The notes: generated by a model not told the origin, from the letters alone. Shown: positions 1-9,216, counted from the stretch's first letter. The stretch: DNA of 59,812 nt from Paracoccaceae bacterium (GCA_026709265.1 JAPOTI010000050.1:1-59812), one strand, 5' to 3'. A program made the numbers and translations.

Positions 1-1050
1 CCCGCGCCTGCGGGCGGCCCGGCATCAGGACGGAATCATGGGGGTGAGCAGTTACCATTAAATATCTCCTGTTCCCATACGCATCATTTAAAACAACAGT
101 GTTTATAATAAATATTAACAAAGTGCATAAACCAAGACAGTATATTTGTTTGATGACAAAAGTTGTGGCCGTATCCATGAATTGTGGCGCGTCAATCAAC
201 CTGAGAATTGGCGACAAACAGGGTGAGAATCCTGGGGAGTGGCGGATGCTGCCCAAGGAGACCGGGTTTACGGCGATCACCGATGCCGTGGTGGAGACTG
301 TCGCCGTGACCCTGAACGCCCGCCTGCGCAAGGTGCTCGTGTACCGGATACCCGCCGAAGCCTTCGCCCAGGCGCAGGGGCCGTCAATATCAGGCACCGC
401 CGTCTGAATTATCCCCTGTTCGTCACCTTTTCACAGGGGCCTTGTCGGCCCCTGAGGGCCGCAGACTCCTGGTTATCCAAGAGATGAGACTGTCAACGCG
501 CTGAATTCACGATTTGTGAGCCAATTTGGTCACATGAGTCGTCAGGGTTGAGCCGTGCATGATGGAAAGCCCGCACTCTGACCAACCCTCCTTTTTCCTC
601 TCGGAATTCAGCAGCCCTTCCAAATAGCCGGAGTTGCTGTCGTCGCTTGTTGGTCTGCCCGGACGAGCTTCAACACTGTCCAGGACAATCCCCAATTGTC
701 TCCTCGTGCCGAGACATGGGCTCAAAGAGATATAATTCTGCGAGACAGGATTCTTCAAGGGTTGGGGTTTGGAAGGGTTTTAAAATACCACATCGCGGCG
801 GATTGACCGCCTCGGGGCGAAAAGGAATGCACAACGGCATCAGCCAGCCGGTTGTCAGATTCGAGGGGCGGGTCAGGGTGTGACCAAAAAGCTGCCAATC
901 AAACGCCGAAGGCGAGCATCATCTGTCATCCGCTCTCCACAAGTTTGTTGAGGACAGAAGAAAAACATTTCGTGAAACCTCACGATAGCGGAATAAGCCG
1001 CATCAAGGCGGAGTTGTCGCACGGTTTACACAAGTCATAAGGAGTCAGCG
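1..1050. other. Left-edge intergenic/accessory stretch
   Basis: No gene is recognised here. A small open frame at 99-407 (+) has no family I know and contains repeat copy A (183-208) inside it, so it is probably chance or a relic. The last 20 bases before 1051 contain an AAGGAGT ribosome-binding site for the secretin gene. No clear promoter was seen. Confidence 0.5.
183..208 (+). repeat. Interspersed repeat copy A (TGTGGCGCGTCAAT core)
   Basis: First of six copies in the window of a repeat with the core TGTGGCGCGTCAA. Copies A, B, E and F share about 22-26 bases (core followed by CRACCTGAGAAT or close variants). Copies C and D share only the 13-14 base core. Repeated ends beside transposase debris suggest an insertion-sequence or MITE terminus; that is inference. 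Confidence 0.6.
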
Positions 1051-2628
1051 ATGCATCAGGAATTCACCGGTGCACGATCGCGAAGAGAATCCCGTTGGTT
1101 GGCTCCGCCGCATCTCCTTCTCACACGATGGCCGGCGCGGATCGGCCGCGCGGTATCGGTGAGATCGATAGTGGCACTGACCGCAACAGTTTCGGCTCTG
1201 ACAGGTTGCGGGACAATCCACGGCGAACAGAAAGCGACCCTGCAACAGAAACAGGCTGAACTCAGCGCACTGCAGCAGGGTGCTGAACGGGAACAATACC
1301 GGCCAGCCGCCGCGACCTTTCAGACCCGGCAGGGGCTTGGTTTTTCAACCCGGAGAGACCAGCTTCCAGAACGGTTGCGCACCAGGGATGCCATCCGTTT
1401 TGCAAGTGCTGAACCAGTTTCACTGACATCACTTCTCGCCAGATTGACGGAACTCACCGCGATTTCACATCTGCTGCTCATCGGTCCCGAGGGACGTCTG
1501 GTTTCGGATGGCAGTGAATTCGGTGACTCGCACAGTTTTGATGGAGAATTCTCGATTCAGGCAGACTTCCATGGACCGCTTGCCGACATATTGGACCGGA
1601 TCGCAGGTCAATATGGCCTGGCCTGGAGCTATGACGGGAGCCAAATCCGCTTCCGTGAATTCCTGACAGGACGCTACCCGTTGGCAGCGCTTCCGGCACA
1701 ATCATCATTCTCCGGTGCGGTCGGGAACACCAGTTCGTCGGGCAGCATCAACCTGCCCGCGGAAATCAAGACAACGCTGGAGATGATCGCGGGCGACAGA
1801 GCACAAATCTCCTATGGCGATGCGTCGGGAATTCTGACTGTGACCGCGCGCCCGGCAGCGCATCAACGCATTCATGACTATCTCGACGAGATCAATGCAT
1901 CACTCACCCGGCAGGTTGCGTTCGATGTCAATGTCCTGTCCATCACCCATCGCCGTGATGATCAACTGTCACTCAATCTTGACCTGTTTTCCGGAAGTGA
2001 GGCGGGCGATTCCGTGCGCCTGGTCGGACGGCAGGAAAATTCAGGCGGTGAAACCGTCAATATCGGCATCATTGACGGCGACGTCAGTCTCAACCTGCTG
2101 CTGCGTTCACTCGATCAACATGGCGATGTTTCCGTCGAAACCCGCACCGGCGCGACGGTATCCAACAATCAGGTGGTGCCGATCGAAGTGGTCAACCAGA
2201 CGGCCTATGCCAGGAGCACCCAATCCGTCACCGGCACAGGCGGTGAAACCGGAACGTCTATTGAACCTGCAACCGTGACGACGGGTTTCGAAATGCGCCT
2301 GTTGCCGCGTATTCTGCCCAGCGGCGATATTCTTGTTCGCTACAATATCGAGCTCTCGGATCTCAATGATCTCGTCGAGTTCACCTCCGACCGACAAACC
2401 ATCCAATTGCCGCGTCTCTCGACAATGTCGCTCGAACAACAGGCGATATTGGGCGATAATGAAACCCTGGTCCTGATGGGTTTTGAGCGCGACCGGAAAA
2501 GCCTCAACCGTACGGGCGACAGTCTTCGTGGCTTCCTTTCCGGCTTTCGGTCGGCGGCCAAGAATGAACGGATATCCACGATCCTGACGATCCGCCCGCG
2601 GATCGTGCACACAGCTAGCAGTCGCTGA
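1051..2628 (+). CDS. pilN: PilN-type secretin lipoprotein, type IVb pilus outer-membrane channel
   Basis: 525 residues. A positively charged N-terminus leads into a hydrophobic stretch ending in a lipobox (LTGC, Cys about residue 53), so it should be an outer-membrane lipoprotein. The C-terminal half has the secretin pattern: a short repeat domain around IHDYLDEINASLTRQV, then the beta domain with VPIEVVNQTAY and GFEMRLLPRILPSGDI. This matches the PilN/BfpB/TcpC family, which forms the ring through which type IVb or thin conjugative pili leave the cell. The start follows an AAGGAGT site. It is the first gene of the pilN-pilO-pilP-pilQ-pilR run. The N-terminus before the signal (about 30 residues) is long, so the true start could be slightly downstream. 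Confidence 0.88.
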   Translation: MHQEFTGARSRRESRWLAPPHLLLTRWPARIGRAVSVRSIVALTATVSALTGCGTIHGEQKATLQQKQAELSALQQGAEREQYRPAAATFQTRQGLGFSTRRDQLPERLRTRDAIRFASAEPVSLTSLLARLTELTAISHLLLIGPEGRLVSDGSEFGDSHSFDGEFSIQADFHGPLADILDRIAGQYGLAWSYDGSQIRFREFLTGRYPLAALPAQSSFSGAVGNTSSSGSINLPAEIKTTLEMIAGDRAQISYGDASGILTVTARPAAHQRIHDYLDEINASLTRQVAFDVNVLSITHRRDDQLSLNLDLFSGSEAGDSVRLVGRQENSGGETVNIGIIDGDVSLNLLLRSLDQHGDVSVETRTGATVSNNQVVPIEVVNQTAYARSTQSVTGTGGETGTSIEPATVTTGFEMRLLPRILPSGDILVRYNIELSDLNDLVEFTSDRQTIQLPRLSTMSLEQQAILGDNETLVLMGFERDRKSLNRTGDSLRGFLSGFRSAAKNERISTILTIRPRIVHTASSR

Positions 2629-2639
2629 GAACGAATCCC

Positions 2640-3902
2640 TTGCCCGTCTTTCGTCGCCATCCCCATTCGCAGTCCCGTCCCGGAATGGTGCGTCAGAACT
2701 GTCTCCAGATTGATAATCTTCAGGCGGCTCTCGGTCTCCTTTGGCAACCGGCACAGGAGCAAATACCCGTGCGCGAACAGGCCAGAATGGCGGGTGGGCC
2801 AGACGGCGGGTTTGATCTCTTTGTTCCCTTCGCCGAGGGGAAGCAATTCGGTTTCGCTTCCACGTGTGATGGCTTGTCCGCCCATATGCTGGCGGGTGCC
2901 AGTCTCTGCGGTGATGAGAGTTGGGGCGACAATTGGCTCGCAGCCTTCGCGATGCCTGGCAAACCGCATCAATGGTGGCTGGTCGCGATGCGTGATCGCC
3001 TGGTCTACGAAGACGGAATTCACGAATCCGAGGACGCCGCGCGTGCCGCATTTCTGAAGTCCCGTGCCGCGCCGGACTGGGACACGATCGTTGCACCTCC
3101 CGAATGGCAAATCGACGATGCCATGCCAGTGCAATTGCACGATGCGATCGAAGTGACCAGGGCCGCGCGGCTGCGACCGGTCCAGGTCTGGCCGCGGCTG
3201 ATTCGTCCAGCCGGAATCGTGCTCGTTCTCCTGGTTATTCTGTATTTGGGGTGGCAGGCCTTTTCGGACTATCGCGAGCGGCAGGTCCGACCCGGGAAAC
3301 AGGTTGTTGAGGATATTGCACCACCATGGTTGAGCCGACCAAACCTCATCGATTTTACCCGGATCTGCGAGAGGAATCTCAATCATCTCGCAATCCCGGT
3401 TCCCGGTTGGCAACTTCAAACCGCCGATTGTGATCTGGTCAATTCGCAGGCATCGCTCAAATTGCGCTGGCAGCGTGCCAACGGTGCCGCTGCCTGGATC
3501 AAGGCGGCTGTCACCGAGCTTGCCGGACACGAGGTGCGTATACATCGCGACGGACAAATTGCGGAAACAGGTGTGATCACCGCATTGCCGCCGACAAACC
3601 CCGAAGACAACCGTCAACCGCTTGATCCTGACATTCTCGAGTCTCTGCTCAACGATCGTTTTCTGACACTGGGCCTGGATATCAAGCTCACTGCGCACCC
3701 GGGGCGAACTGAATTCAGATCCGATGGGGCAAGACAGGTTGTTTTTGGTTATCACGATATCCAGATTGCGACATCGGGATCGCCCTCAGAATATGCCGGT
3801 CTGCTCTCCGATATTCACGCCCTCGTCCCCATATCCCTGGCGTATCTGCCGCAATCGGCGAACTGGATCCTGCGGGTTCGAGTCTACCATCCCAGCCGAT
3901 GA
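2640..3902 (+). CDS. pilO: PilO-type (PilO2) type IVb pilus accessory protein
   Basis: 420 residues. A soluble N-terminal domain of about 190 residues is followed by one membrane segment (about residues 195-212, IVLVLLVILYLGW) and a periplasmic C-terminal domain. This is the layout of PilO2 proteins of R64-type pili, inner-membrane partners of the secretin and ATPase. It starts 11 bases after pilN. The first codon used here is TTG; an in-frame ATG at 2685 would remove 15 residues and neither has a strong ribosome site. Assignment rests on gene order, topology and general resemblance rather than on a catalytic motif. Confidence 0.78.
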   Translation: MPVFRRHPHSQSRPGMVRQNCLQIDNLQAALGLLWQPAQEQIPVREQARMAGGPDGGFDLFVPFAEGKQFGFASTCDGLSAHMLAGASLCGDESWGDNWLAAFAMPGKPHQWWLVAMRDRLVYEDGIHESEDAARAAFLKSRAAPDWDTIVAPPEWQIDDAMPVQLHDAIEVTRAARLRPVQVWPRLIRPAGIVLVLLVILYLGWQAFSDYRERQVRPGKQVVEDIAPPWLSRPNLIDFTRICERNLNHLAIPVPGWQLQTADCDLVNSQASLKLRWQRANGAAAWIKAAVTELAGHEVRIHRDGQIAETGVITALPPTNPEDNRQPLDPDILESLLNDRFLTLGLDIKLTAHPGRTEFRSDGARQVVFGYHDIQIATSGSPSEYAGLLSDIHALVPISLAYLPQSANWILRVRVYHPSR

Positions 3903-3928
3903 GACACATTTTTGGAGGAATTGACCTG

Positions 3929-4774
3929 ATGACATGGATACTGTCATGTTCGGCGATCGCCCGCAGGCGGTTGGTTATGATCTTGGCAATGAGTGCGTCG
4001 CTGGCTCCGATGATATCTCATGCGGAACCACCGATTTCCATGCCACTCTGGCCGTCGGAACTGGTGCATGACCGTGCAGATCAAAGCATCGTGGAACCTG
4101 AATTGTCTTCAAACAGTGCAATCGAGCCATCAGCAATCGCTGAATCGCCGGAGGCGGATGTTCATTCCGAACACGATCCGGATGACGTGGTGAATGCGGA
4201 TCTTGCGGGGAAGGGGGGATCACCAGATCAAGTGACAGCAAACAGGATGGACGTGCTGCGAATGACAGGATTGATCGCCCGGCAGGCTGCGATTGCCGAA
4301 AGCATCATCATCATGGAGCGTCAATTACGGCAAGCCGAACTGATCCTGGAATTGATGGCCGTCTATGGGCCTGATGCACTCATCGAAATCGCACCGGGAG
4401 AATATGCCGAGTTCAGCCACACGCCGGCAGGACGACAAATCGCCGCAGAAATTGCCGAGGCAGAAACACGTGCACGAATTCGGCTGCTGGAGCTTGAAAA
4501 AGCCGAGGCACAACTGAAAGATCATTCAAATGACTCTCTGGCAGGGCAATCGATTATCGACTGGAGTGCGCCAATTTCGACTCGTTGGCCACGTCTTCTC
4601 GAGATTTTCGGTCAAAACGGACGCCTGCGCGTATCACTGCTTGTCGAGGGTGAAATGATTCGTGCTGCGGTGGGAGACAGGTTACCAAACGATATCGAGA
4701 TTGTGGCGATATCCGATGAATCCGTGCTCCTGAAACGGGGCACTGAGCAAAGGGAGATCGCATTTGCCAGATGA
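3929..4774 (+). CDS. pilP: PilP-type type IVb pilus biogenesis protein
   Basis: 281 residues from the ATG chosen because GGAGGA lies nine bases upstream (3914-3919); an upstream ATG at 3899 overlaps the pilO stop and lacks such a site. It has a signal peptide ending near SHAEP, an acidic low-complexity stretch, a central helical coiled-coil region (about residues 105-195), and a C-terminal small domain (VGDRLPNDIEIVAISDESV) of the kind PilP/GspC homology regions use to dock on secretins. It overlaps the next gene. Expected role: periplasmic link between inner-membrane platform and secretin. Confidence 0.78.
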   Translation: MTWILSCSAIARRRLVMILAMSASLAPMISHAEPPISMPLWPSELVHDRADQSIVEPELSSNSAIEPSAIAESPEADVHSEHDPDDVVNADLAGKGGSPDQVTANRMDVLRMTGLIARQAAIAESIIIMERQLRQAELILELMAVYGPDALIEIAPGEYAEFSHTPAGRQIAAEIAEAETRARIRLLELEKAEAQLKDHSNDSLAGQSIIDWSAPISTRWPRLLEIFGQNGRLRVSLLVEGEMIRAAVGDRLPNDIEIVAISDESVLLKRGTEQREIAFAR

Positions 4775-6419
4775 GCATTTGTCATACGATCCATCCATCC
4801 CGCACAAACAGCCGGGTCACGGTCATCCCTTTGCCGAATTTGCCGCCGGGCCCCTGATTTCAGGTCCGGGCGGCAGTCTGGAAGTTCCGGTTGCTGATCG
4901 GCGATTAATCGCTGCCTTTCAAAACGGTCTCGCGGTCGTCGCCAGGGGCAGTCGTTGGTCGCCACAGGTCAAGGCCGCGTTGGATCGCGCATTCCGTGCC
5001 GAATTGGATCTGCATCGCATCATCGAGGCGGACAGCGAAACAATCCTGGCTGCTTACGAGCAATTGGCGGGTGCCACGACAGATAGTTCGCGGAGCGAGA
5101 TCGAGCGCCAGCGCGATTTGCGGCGCATTTTTGCGCAGGCGGCCGAAGAACAGGCCTCGGACATACATTTCAAGATGTTTTCTGGCCATTGCGAAATTCG
5201 TATCCGCGTGCATGGCCGTTTGCTCACCCTCGCGACACGGTCACCCGAAGATGGAATCGCACTGATCAACGCGGCCTTTGCAGTCGCTGCCGACCATGGT
5301 TCTTCGGTGGGAACAAACGGGTTCATGAAAGGAGCCTTATCACGATCAAGCGGACTTCTTCCGGCCGGCATTGATCTTGCACGTCTCCAGTATTCACCGG
5401 CCTCAGGGCATTTGCCGTTCCTCGCGGTGCGCCTCAAATACGCCGGCGATGTCAATAGCAACTCGGATTTGGGCAGGCTTGGCTATCTGCCAGACCATCT
5501 TGTCGATCTCACTCTGATGCGCCGCCGCACCAGCGGCCTCTATCTGTTGGCTGGCAAGGTTTCCTCCGGGAAAACCACCACTTTACAACGATTGTTGAAC
5601 GCGATGATGGAGGAAAAATCACATGAAATTTCCATCATGGCAATAGAAGAGCCGGTTGAACTCGATGTCGCAGGAGCCGTTCATGTGGCCATCACGGCCC
5701 GTAGCGGACAGTCGCGTGAACAGGCATTTGTCGAAGCGGTCAAGGCAACGCTGAGATCGGATCCCAATGTGGTCGTTATCGGGGAGTTACGTGATCGGGA
5801 ACTGGCTGGCCATGCCATCGAGTTTTCGATGACAGGTCACTCTCTATGGTCAACAGTGCATGCCGGATCTGCCCTCGGAATCCTCGACCGTTTGAGCGAT
5901 CTGGGCATCGAAAACTGGAAACTTGCAGATCCTGCCATCGTGCGTGGGCTGGTCTATCAGCGATTAATAGGTGTGCTTTGTCCTAATTGCAGGATCAGCT
6001 GCGCAGAGGTCCTCCATCGCGGCGACTTGGCTCCGCGTCTTGCCGAAAGAACAACAGGCGTGACCGGGCAACCGCTATCCCATTTGTATGTGCGCGGGCC
6101 AGGATGCCAGCAATGTCGCGGTGGGTTGATCGGACGCACGGTCGTGGCAGAAACAATCATGCCGGATCCACATCTTCTCGAATTCTATGCACGCGGTGAT
6201 CGCACCGGAATGCGAAGTCATTGGTTACGCAAGAAATCCGCGGGCGGTCTCGGTGGGCTGCCGGTTCTCCATCACGCCATGATCAAGGTCGGGATGGGGT
6301 TGTGCGATATCAATGAGGTTGAGGAAGAGGTTGACCTGATCAGCGCCTATGAACGGGATTTCCCAGAACAGGCGCGGTCGCTTCCCGCCGATATATCCGC
6401 TTCCCGCTGCACCGCGTGA
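4764..6419 (+). CDS. pilQ: PilQ-type secretion/pilus assembly ATPase (GspE/PilT superfamily)
   Basis: 551 residues; TTG start eight bases after AGGGAG, overlapping the end of pilP by 11 bases. Visible motifs: N2-type region with EEQASDIHFK (about 128-137), Walker A GKVSSGKTTT (264-273), Asp box AIEEPVEL (293-300), Walker B VVVIGELRD (336-344), His box GHSLWSTVHAG (358-368), and a CPNC...CQQC zinc-binding pair. It powers extension or retraction of the pilus, working on PilR in the inner membrane. It is the only secretion ATPase in the window; no DotB, DotO or DotL homologue is seen, so whether it also serves the adjacent Dot-type genes is an open question. Confidence 0.9.
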   Translation: MPDEHLSYDPSIPHKQPGHGHPFAEFAAGPLISGPGGSLEVPVADRRLIAAFQNGLAVVARGSRWSPQVKAALDRAFRAELDLHRIIEADSETILAAYEQLAGATTDSSRSEIERQRDLRRIFAQAAEEQASDIHFKMFSGHCEIRIRVHGRLLTLATRSPEDGIALINAAFAVAADHGSSVGTNGFMKGALSRSSGLLPAGIDLARLQYSPASGHLPFLAVRLKYAGDVNSNSDLGRLGYLPDHLVDLTLMRRRTSGLYLLAGKVSSGKTTTLQRLLNAMMEEKSHEISIMAIEEPVELDVAGAVHVAITARSGQSREQAFVEAVKATLRSDPNVVVIGELRDRELAGHAIEFSMTGHSLWSTVHAGSALGILDRLSDLGIENWKLADPAIVRGLVYQRLIGVLCPNCRISCAEVLHRGDLAPRLAERTTGVTGQPLSHLYVRGPGCQQCRGGLIGRTVVAETIMPDPHLLEFYARGDRTGMRSHWLRKKSAGGLGGLPVLHHAMIKVGMGLCDINEVEEEVDLISAYERDFPEQARSLPADISASRCTA

Positions 6420-7507
6420 TGGCGTCCCTCACCACGACCCTATCGCTGGAGGTTGGCAGGATATGGGCGCGATTGCAGTTCAATTCTGATCGCCGGCTCC
6501 GGCTCTACCGGGAATTTGCCGGCCTCCTGAAATCAGGATTCTCACGTGGCAAGGCGCTTGAGATTCTGTGGCGTATTGCATCGCGGGACGGCGCACGATT
6601 GTCAGAGCCCGTTGCCATTGTTCTTGCTGATGCAAGAAATGGCGTCAGAAACGGGCTCTCGCTGGCCGACTCCTTTGTCTCATGGATTCCGCGTGAGGAC
6701 TATATGCTGATCAAGGCAATTGAAGACGGTGATGAATTTGCGCATCATCTGGAAGATTGGTGCACGACGCTTGAATCGCGCTCAGGTCTGCGCGCCAATG
6801 CGGTCAGTTCCCTGTTCTATCCCGCTTTCCTGATGATGACGGTTTATGCCCTCCTGGTATTTTTTGACAATCGGATCATGCCACCCTTGGAAGCGATATT
6901 GCCACGGGAAAGATGGACAGGTGCGGCCGCTCTGTTTCAGGCCACCAGCGCCGCCGCATCACGTTATATTTGGGTGACTGCAATTGTGAGCGGGGTCGTT
7001 CCCCTGGTTTTACTCGCGTCATTTCCGCACTGGATTGGCACGGGTCGTCATATCGCTGACAGATTGCCTTTGTATTCCCTCTACCGCGCCCATTGTGGCC
7101 TGTCGCTGCTGCAAGCGTTGGGGGCACTGATGTCGGGCGGATTGTCGGCGTCCGATTCAATTCGGCGCATCAGCGATGGAGCCAACCCATATTCCAGAAG
7201 TCGTCTGGAACTGATCCTCCGCCATCTGCTCAATGGACGCGGTCTTGGCGAGGCCATGCAGGCGGTTGCTGATGGCTGGCCGGATCCGGAACTGGCTGTG
7301 TCCATGCGCGCCCATGCCCATTCCCCTGAATTTCCGGCACAAATATTACGTATGGCAAAGGATTGGCGGCGGGTGATTCATCAGCGAACTGAGCGCACAG
7401 TGTCGGCGTGGCGACTGATTTCTTTCCTTGCCGTCTTTGCCGTGGTGTCAGGCACAGTCTCGGCAATGTATGAAATTCAAAGTCAGATTGCCCTTGGTCT
7501 GCATTGA
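6419..7507 (+). CDS. pilR: PilR-type inner-membrane platform protein (GspF/PilC family)
   Basis: 362 residues from the ATG overlapping the pilQ stop (a GTG one codon earlier is possible). Three hydrophobic membrane regions (about 140-165, 185-205 and 335-355) and two related cytoplasmic helical domains, each with a basic/acidic pattern such as LSLADSFV and GLSLLQALGALMSGG, are the GspF layout. It anchors the ATPase and recruits prepilin. Repeat copy C (7503-7516) overlaps the final codons and stop, and everything from there to about 12,100 looks like inserted DNA, so the operon is cut here; the protein is nevertheless near normal length. Confidence 0.87.
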   Translation: MASLTTTLSLEVGRIWARLQFNSDRRLRLYREFAGLLKSGFSRGKALEILWRIASRDGARLSEPVAIVLADARNGVRNGLSLADSFVSWIPREDYMLIKAIEDGDEFAHHLEDWCTTLESRSGLRANAVSSLFYPAFLMMTVYALLVFFDNRIMPPLEAILPRERWTGAAALFQATSAAASRYIWVTAIVSGVVPLVLLASFPHWIGTGRHIADRLPLYSLYRAHCGLSLLQALGALMSGGLSASDSIRRISDGANPYSRSRLELILRHLLNGRGLGEAMQAVADGWPDPELAVSMRAHAHSPEFPAQILRMAKDWRRVIHQRTERTVSAWRLISFLAVFAVVSGTVSAMYEIQSQIALGLH

Positions 7508-7516
7508 CGCGCCACA
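7503..7516 (-). repeat. Interspersed repeat copy C, overlapping the pilR stop
   Basis: Exact 14-base inverted match to the core of copy A (TGTGGCGCGTCAAT read on the minus strand). It spans the last two codons and stop of pilR, so copies A and C bracket the pilN-pilR operon as inverted repeats 7.3 kb apart. Confidence 0.55.
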
Positions 7517-7679
7517 GGTGCCGGAGGGTACGGTTCTCAAGCCTTGCTGACATGAACAGCGCACTCTGTTGTGTGTGTCCGCTGCGCGGAACGGGCTGGG
7601 GGCTGTGTGAACCCCTCCCCGACAGGTCCCACAAACCGCAGCGCCAGGGAATCTTCAGAACAAATCAAATACCGGCGAT

Positions 7680-7828
7680 CCCCGCCGCCCCGGGCCTTTC
7701 AACAGGACGCACCCCGTAGGCCGCCTCCCAGTCACCGGCGACGCGCGTCGCCGCCAGACGCAGCACCCGGGACACCAGCCCGTAGACCCGGACGCCGGGC
7801 CGCAGCCAGACACGGTGGCGATCAGGCG
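7680..7828 (-). pseudogene. Fragment resembling DUF4338 (DruA/transposase-associated) protein
   Basis: One minus-strand frame reads a block with VRVYGLVSRVLRLA, then RVAGDWEAAYGVRPV. This resembles the conserved C-terminal core of DUF4338 proteins (VRV..LAS..L...RRV..DW...YG..P), found in Druantia DruA and in transposon-linked relatives. No start and no flanking domain are present, so it is a short relic. Assignment is by memory of the motif and is tentative. Confidence 0.4.
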
Positions 7829-7838
7829 GGTCGGTGGA

Positions 7839-8102
7839 TCAGGAGAACAGCGCCACCGCACCGATGACGAGGGCGGTGCAGCCGAGGACCAGGGTGACCG
7901 TCCAGCGCTGATTGTCCTTGTCGCGCTTGGCGGCCTCGACATCCCGCTTGGCGGCCTCGACATCCCGTTTGGCCATGTCCGTCTGCAGACTGGCGAGTCG
8001 GGCATCAATGCGTGATTCCATCGCTTCATTCTCCGCGCGCTGTGCGTCCAGCCGTCCTGTCAGTTCGGCGATCGCCCGCGCATTCTCGGTCTCATCTGTC
8101 AT
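7839..8102 (-). CDS. Small coiled-coil protein with C-terminal membrane anchor, copy 1
   Basis: 87 residues. N-terminal module with RAIAELTGRLD, a charged helical middle (ESRIDARLASLQTDMAKRD), heptad-like VEAAKRD units, and a C-terminal hydrophobic helix of about 20 residues (VLGCTALVIGAVALFS). It should be a tail-anchored membrane protein with a cytoplasmic or periplasmic coiled coil. It is nearly identical to copy 2, but a tandem 21-base duplication adds seven residues (VEAAKRD twice). Function unknown. The promoter lies immediately upstream (8111-8138). Confidence 0.75.
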   Translation of the reverse strand: MTDETENARAIAELTGRLDAQRAENEAMESRIDARLASLQTDMAKRDVEAAKRDVEAAKRDKDNQRWTVTLVLGCTALVIGAVALFS

Positions 8103-8110
8103 CCCCGCCT

Positions 8111-8138
8111 ATTTTACCGATCCCCCGCCGCCGGTCAA
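8111..8138 (-). promoter_or_regulatory. Promoter of small coiled-coil gene copy 1 (predicted leaderless)
   Basis: Read on the minus strand: -35 TTGACC (8133-8138), 16-base spacer, -10 TAAAAT (8111-8116), then only eight bases to the ATG at 8102. A start of transcription about seven bases after the -10 would fall at the ATG. The same geometry occurs at all four copies of this gene. Confidence 0.65.
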
Positions 8139-8833
8139 CTCCCCGGCCCCTGGTCGGGCGATTCCGGGCAGGAGTTGGAGGAATCCGTGCTTGAGCGCAG
8201 GGCCCGGTTCCCGTTGATCGTGACATAATAGTCATCGACGGTGTGATCCCAGGGATTCCCGTTCGCCAGCTGTACCAATCCCGGATAGAGTTCGGCGGCC
8301 ACCGCCCGGGTCCGGCAGACGCATGTGGTGTTGAGGTTGCCGCCGATCGGCATGTCAAGCGTGTGAGCGCCGGGATTGGCACAATCATCATCCTCGGTGA
8401 TGGTGATCGTACCCCGGTTCATGCCTGGGTCCACCCGGTAGCCCGCGCCGCCGAGCAGGGCCACCTCGACCACACTTTCACCCGTCACCAGCGTGTCATC
8501 GGGCCAGCAGATGGCTGTTTGAGCCGCCCTGGTCCCAGCACTCAGCGTCTGCATGGTCTCGGATCGCGAGAGGGCATACTGAGTTCCTTCAGAGTCCGGT
8601 TCGATATAGACCGGCACGCCAGAGTCGTAGAGGCGGTTATGGCCGGAGACGGTGTCGGCCAGGACGCGGATCCTGCTAACGGTCGCGGGCTGATTGGAAG
8701 ATCACTGGATGTACGGGCCGTCAGGAGTGTTTGTACAATCATGATTCTCACTGGCCGTATTGGCATTGCCCAAATTATAGACTCGTAGGCTGATTGTCGG
8801 CACGCCCTGCGTGAGGGGTGGGGTGCGGCGGTG
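8135..8833 (-). pseudogene. Decayed secreted/surface-protein fragment with in-frame stop
   Basis: A minus-strand frame runs from 8833 to 8135 and is broken only by one TGA at 8702-8704. The part after it reads on from an RIRVLADTVSGHN-like segment into a 160-residue stretch with Asp/Asn-rich beta-type sequence (TITITEDDDCANPG) and several cysteines, typical of large extracellular proteins. Its 5' end is missing (another stop at 8834-8836) and its 3' end runs into the promoter of copy 1. It is probably the tail of a large adhesin-like or surface protein; family not identified. Confidence 0.5.
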
Positions 8834-8937
8834 TCAGGTGGGCTGGAGGTCGAAGAGGAAACCGCCGGAGCGGGTCCGGCGGGTCGATTGATCAGGAGGT
8901 CGAGACGGGTGGTGGTACAAGGTCACCGGGTGGGGGA

Positions 8938-9180
8938 TCAGGAGAACAGCGCCACTGCGCCGATGACGAGGGCGGTGCAGCCGAGGACCAGGGTGATCGT
9001 CCAGCGCTGATTGTCCTTGTCGCGCTTGGCGGCCTCGACATCCCGTTTGGCCATGTCCGTCTGCAGACTGGCGAGTCGGGCATCAATGCGTGATTCCATC
9101 GCTTCATTCTCCGCGCGCTGTGCGTCCAGCCGTCCTGTCAGTTCGGCGATCGCCCGCGCATTCTCGGTCTCATCTGTCAT
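8938..9180 (-). CDS. Small coiled-coil protein with C-terminal membrane anchor, copy 2
   Basis: 80 residues. Almost the same DNA as copy 1 over about 280 bases, including the upstream promoter, but with a single AKRDVEAAKRD unit. Same N-terminal module (MTDETENARAIAELTGRLD), same middle and same hydrophobic tail. A recent direct duplication with the surface-protein relic lying between the copies. Function unknown. Confidence 0.75.
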   Translation of the reverse strand: MTDETENARAIAELTGRLDAQRAENEAMESRIDARLASLQTDMAKRDVEAAKRDKDNQRWTITLVLGCTALVIGAVALFS

Positions 9181-9188
9181 CCCCGCCT

Positions 9189-9216
9189 ATTTTACCGATC
9201 CCCCGCCGCCGGTCAA
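9189..9216 (-). promoter_or_regulatory. Promoter of small coiled-coil gene copy 2 (predicted leaderless)
   Basis: Minus strand: -35 TTGACC (9211-9216), 16-base spacer, -10 TAAAAT (9189-9194), eight bases to the ATG at 9180. Same arrangement as copy 1. Confidence 0.65.

Noticed and set aside
183-7516. The pilN-pilR operon as an intact transposon bounded by copies A and C
   Set aside because: No transposase inside, other copies of the motif are scattered in both directions, and no target duplication was seen.
8702-8704. In-frame TGA as a possible selenocysteine or recoding site
   Set aside because: No SECIS-like hairpin noted, the 5' end is missing and another stop lies at 8834-8836; simple decay explains it.
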